64,000 nucleotides of DNA from Winogradskyella marina (GTDB taxonomy: Bacteria > Bacteroidota > Bacteroidia > Flavobacteriales > Flavobacteriaceae), in contig NZ_JADOET010000002.1 of assembly GCF_015645385.1 (NCBI RefSeq), forward strand, positions 1-64,000. Reading direction: 5' to 3'. This document shows, piece by piece, positions 62,493 through 64,000 of this stretch; positions within the stretch are counted from its first letter, which is position 1; each line of letters starts with the position of its first letter. The notes beneath the pieces were generated by a model, which saw only the letters and a list, made by a program, of their open reading frames with translations, was not told the DNA's origin and ran no database searches. A program made the translations under genes and the position numbers.

Positions 62493-62879
62493 ATGAACTG
62501 TCATTGCGGAAACAATAAAACCTACCAAGAATGCTGCGAAGTTTTCCATCTTAATAATGGAAAAACCGAAACAGCTGAACAATTGATGCGTTCTAGATAT
62601 TCTGCTTTTGTCCTTGCCAATGGTGATTATATAATGGCAACGCATCACAAATCTACACGCCCCATAAAAGAGAAAAAAGCCATTCAAAAATGGGCCAAAT
62701 CGGTACAATGGATTCGATTAGACGTTTTAGAATCATCCAAAGGAATGCAAAACGACACCGAAGGCACCGTAACCTTTAACGCTTACTTTTTTGAAAACGG
62801 AAAAGTGGATGTTATCCATGAAAAATCGGCTTTTGTAAAAGAGAATGGGCAATGGTTTTATTTGGGATTGAGTAAATAA
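62493..62879 (+). CDS. YchJ-like SEC-C zinc-motif protein
   Basis: A 128-residue protein with the N-terminal SEC-C-like zinc motif CHCGNNKTYQECC and the YchJ (UPF0225) body 'AEQLMRSRYSAFVLANGDYIMATHH', 'FNAYFFENGKVDVIHEKSAFVKENGQWFYLG'. The body resembles an NTF2-like fold. Cellular role unknown. It follows hemF, with a REP-like element between. Confidence 0.9.
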   Translation: MNCHCGNNKTYQECCEVFHLNNGKTETAEQLMRSRYSAFVLANGDYIMATHHKSTRPIKEKKAIQKWAKSVQWIRLDVLESSKGMQNDTEGTVTFNAYFFENGKVDVIHEKSAFVKENGQWFYLGLSK

Positions 62880-62905
62880 AGAACTAAAATGATGAATCAT
62901 ACTTA

Positions 62906-62936
62906 ACCTAGCAGGTTTCAAAAACCTTGCAGGTCT
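62906..62936. repeat. REP-like palindrome (family 2)
   Basis: ACCTAGCAGGTTTCAAAAAC and eleven further bases form a near-perfect palindrome 27 bases after the YchJ stop. Confidence 0.8.
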
Positions 62937-63002
62937 AAAATTATAAAACTATCCTATATCATTTGATTGTTGAATAAAGACATTTTTCATGATAATAATT
63001 TT

Positions 63003-63104
63003 ACACCCCTAAAGTCCCCTCAAGGGGACAATTAATAAAAAAATCTTTTAGATTTTTTTATTCGCAACAGTGAGACTGTCCCCTTGAGGGGACTTTAGGG
63101 GTGT
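63003..63104. repeat. MITE-like element with perfect 28-bp inverted repeats
   Basis: Perfect inverted repeats of 28 bases (63003-63030 and 63077-63104; outer end ACACCCCTAAAGTCCCCTCA) enclose 46 bases that themselves contain AAAAAAATC-TTTTA-GATTTTTTT. Each arm also has an inner GTCCCCT..AGGGGAC palindrome. It lies between convergent genes and could also end transcripts. Confidence 0.8.
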
Positions 63105-63112
63105 TTTCAAAC

Positions 63113-64000
63113 CTATTTCCAAACCACAACCTCTTTGGTCACCTCTTTAAACGCATTATATACGTGATATAATCGTGCTTTCAATAATAATTTTCGACCT
63201 TCAACACTTCGTGTAAAAAACAGTTTACTCTTTCCTAAATAATTAGTCCAATAGTTTTGAAAAATAAGAGCGTTTTCTTTCTTATCCCCAAACATTTCAG
63301 GAACCGGATAGAAATTTTCAACATCAAAACGCTTTCTAAATATGTTTGTTTTTATTATTAGATATCTTGGCGATTCAACAGGTTCTATAAGTTCACTTAA
63401 GGCTTTAGCGAATAATGAATTTTCAAGTGCATTGGCACCCACCAAATTACAAACCACATCACCTTTGCCTAATAAATGAGAAGTCACGCTTATGTGCTTT
63501 CGGTTTGAAGTGACATAACCCAATTCGTCCAACGTATCGAGAATCGCTAAACCCATTTTACCAATCTTTTTATAGAGGTAACCATGACGTAGATACAGCT
63601 TTACTGCCTTATAAAATTTATAACCAAAAGTGCCCACTGCTGCTGCTAAAAAAGCATAGATAAAGTAATAAACACCACGTTGTAAAATGAGGTTAAAACT
63701 ATGCACTATAAATTCAACATAAAACAGCATCATGGTAAAAAACAATTCCACCACAAAAAACCGAAGTGCGTCAAAATAACAAATTTGCTTTTGCTTTTTA
63801 AAAGGTCGTTTTCCCTGATGTAAAACTTTAACTTCCTTGGTTAGTTTAGTGCCTTTTCCGATGGCATTATTCCATTTTTCGGTAATTAAAATCCGATTTG
63901 TCGCATGTTTTATGGTGGCTTCGTTTAATGCTTCAATCGATTCCACAGGAATTTCATCAGGAATATTTAAGCGTTCAAAACCATTAGCTATAAACGGAAT
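63113..64000 (-). CDS. Membrane protein of unknown function (5' part outside window)
   Basis: The frame is open to base 64000 on the minus strand, so the gene starts outside the window; a GTG at 63944-63946 is only an internal codon, since the 18 codons before it also look coding (PFIANGFERLNIPDEIP). Visible are 296 residues: a soluble start with 'ESIEALNEATIKHATNRILITEKWN', two membrane helices near the middle ('FFVVELFFTMMLFYVEFIVHSF' and 'GVYYFIYAFLAAAVGTFGY'), and a soluble C-terminal domain of about 150 residues with 'HISVTSHLLGKGDVVCNLVGANALENSLFAKALSELI'. I do not recognise the family. Confidence 0.75.
   Translation of the reverse strand: MPFIANGFERLNIPDEIPVESIEALNEATIKHATNRILITEKWNNAIGKGTKLTKEVKVLHQGKRPFKKQKQICYFDALRFFVVELFFTMMLFYVEFIVHSFNLILQRGVYYFIYAFLAAAVGTFGYKFYKAVKLYLRHGYLYKKIGKMGLAILDTLDELGYVTSNRKHISVTSHLLGKGDVVCNLVGANALENSLFAKALSELIEPVESPRYLIIKTNIFRKRFDVENFYPVPEMFGDKKENALIFQNYWTNYLGKSKLFFTRSVEGRKLLLKARLYHVYNAFKEVTKEVVVWK

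Overview
The window is AT-rich chromosomal DNA of a member of the Flavobacteriaceae (Bacteroidota). The evidence is a SusC/SusD pair with an ECF sigma factor and FecR anti-sigma factor, a secreted peptidase with a type IX secretion sorting tail, the TAnnTTTG-type -7 promoter element in front of many genes, almost no Shine-Dalgarno signal, and protein sequences typical of marine flavobacteria (genera such as Winogradskyella, Psychroserpens, Lacinutrix or Olleya; I cannot decide which).

Layout. 1-3.0 kb: the start of a repetitive secreted surface protein and a membrane TPR-AraC regulator, both on the minus strand. 3.4-5.4 kb: DsbD. 5.5-15.9 kb: a minus-strand Sus-like uptake locus running sigma factor, FecR, SusC (with STN signalling domain), SusD, a lipoprotein that looks like a degenerate metallohydrolase, a TlpA-type thioredoxin lipoprotein and an EreA/TIKI-like protein. 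16-21 kb: a protein built of six 19-residue repeats, a decayed fragment, a TPR-LuxR membrane regulator and a hybrid histidine kinase. 21.2-24.8 kb: tRNA-Asn, RseP and an M1 aminopeptidase. 24.9-36.7 kb: a metal-homeostasis island with SCO1, FeoA, FeoB, a tiny FeoB-associated protein, a DtxR-type repressor, a TonB receptor with a secreted thioredoxin, and a Mn/Zn ABC transporter whose two permeases both carry cytosolic winged-helix-like tails. 36.7-44.3 kb: housekeeping genes (DnaJ/TerB protein, bacilliredoxin, acyltransferase, acyl-ACP desaturase, HD hydrolase), then an AraC regulator beside two paralogous secreted proteins with duplicated promoters. 44.4-50.2 kb: enoyl-CoA hydratase, NtrY-like kinase, HemJ, MATE pump and ferrochelatase on the minus strand. 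50.5-55.7 kb: a very large TraB/GumN protein, then a ParE-type toxin-antitoxin pair lying between two copies of the 3' end of an AraC gene. 55.9-62.9 kb: the heme operon hemA, hemCD fusion, hemE, an EI24 protein, hemF and a YchJ-like protein. The window ends inside an unrecognised membrane protein.

The most notable observation is at 60.9-62.4 kb. An apparently intact REP-associated tyrosine (HUH/Y1) transposase, bounded by two perfect 27-bp inverted repeats, has been fused in frame to the complete coproporphyrinogen III oxidase HemF. HemF has no start codon of its own, so the last oxygen-dependent step before HemJ and HemH seems to be translated from a transposase start. The same palindrome family and a second REP family (core ATTCCTGC...GCAGGAAT) are scattered through the heme and metal-transport operons.

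Together the genes suggest a cell investing in heme synthesis, iron and manganese supply and envelope redox control. Functions are assigned from recognised motifs and families; no database search was possible.
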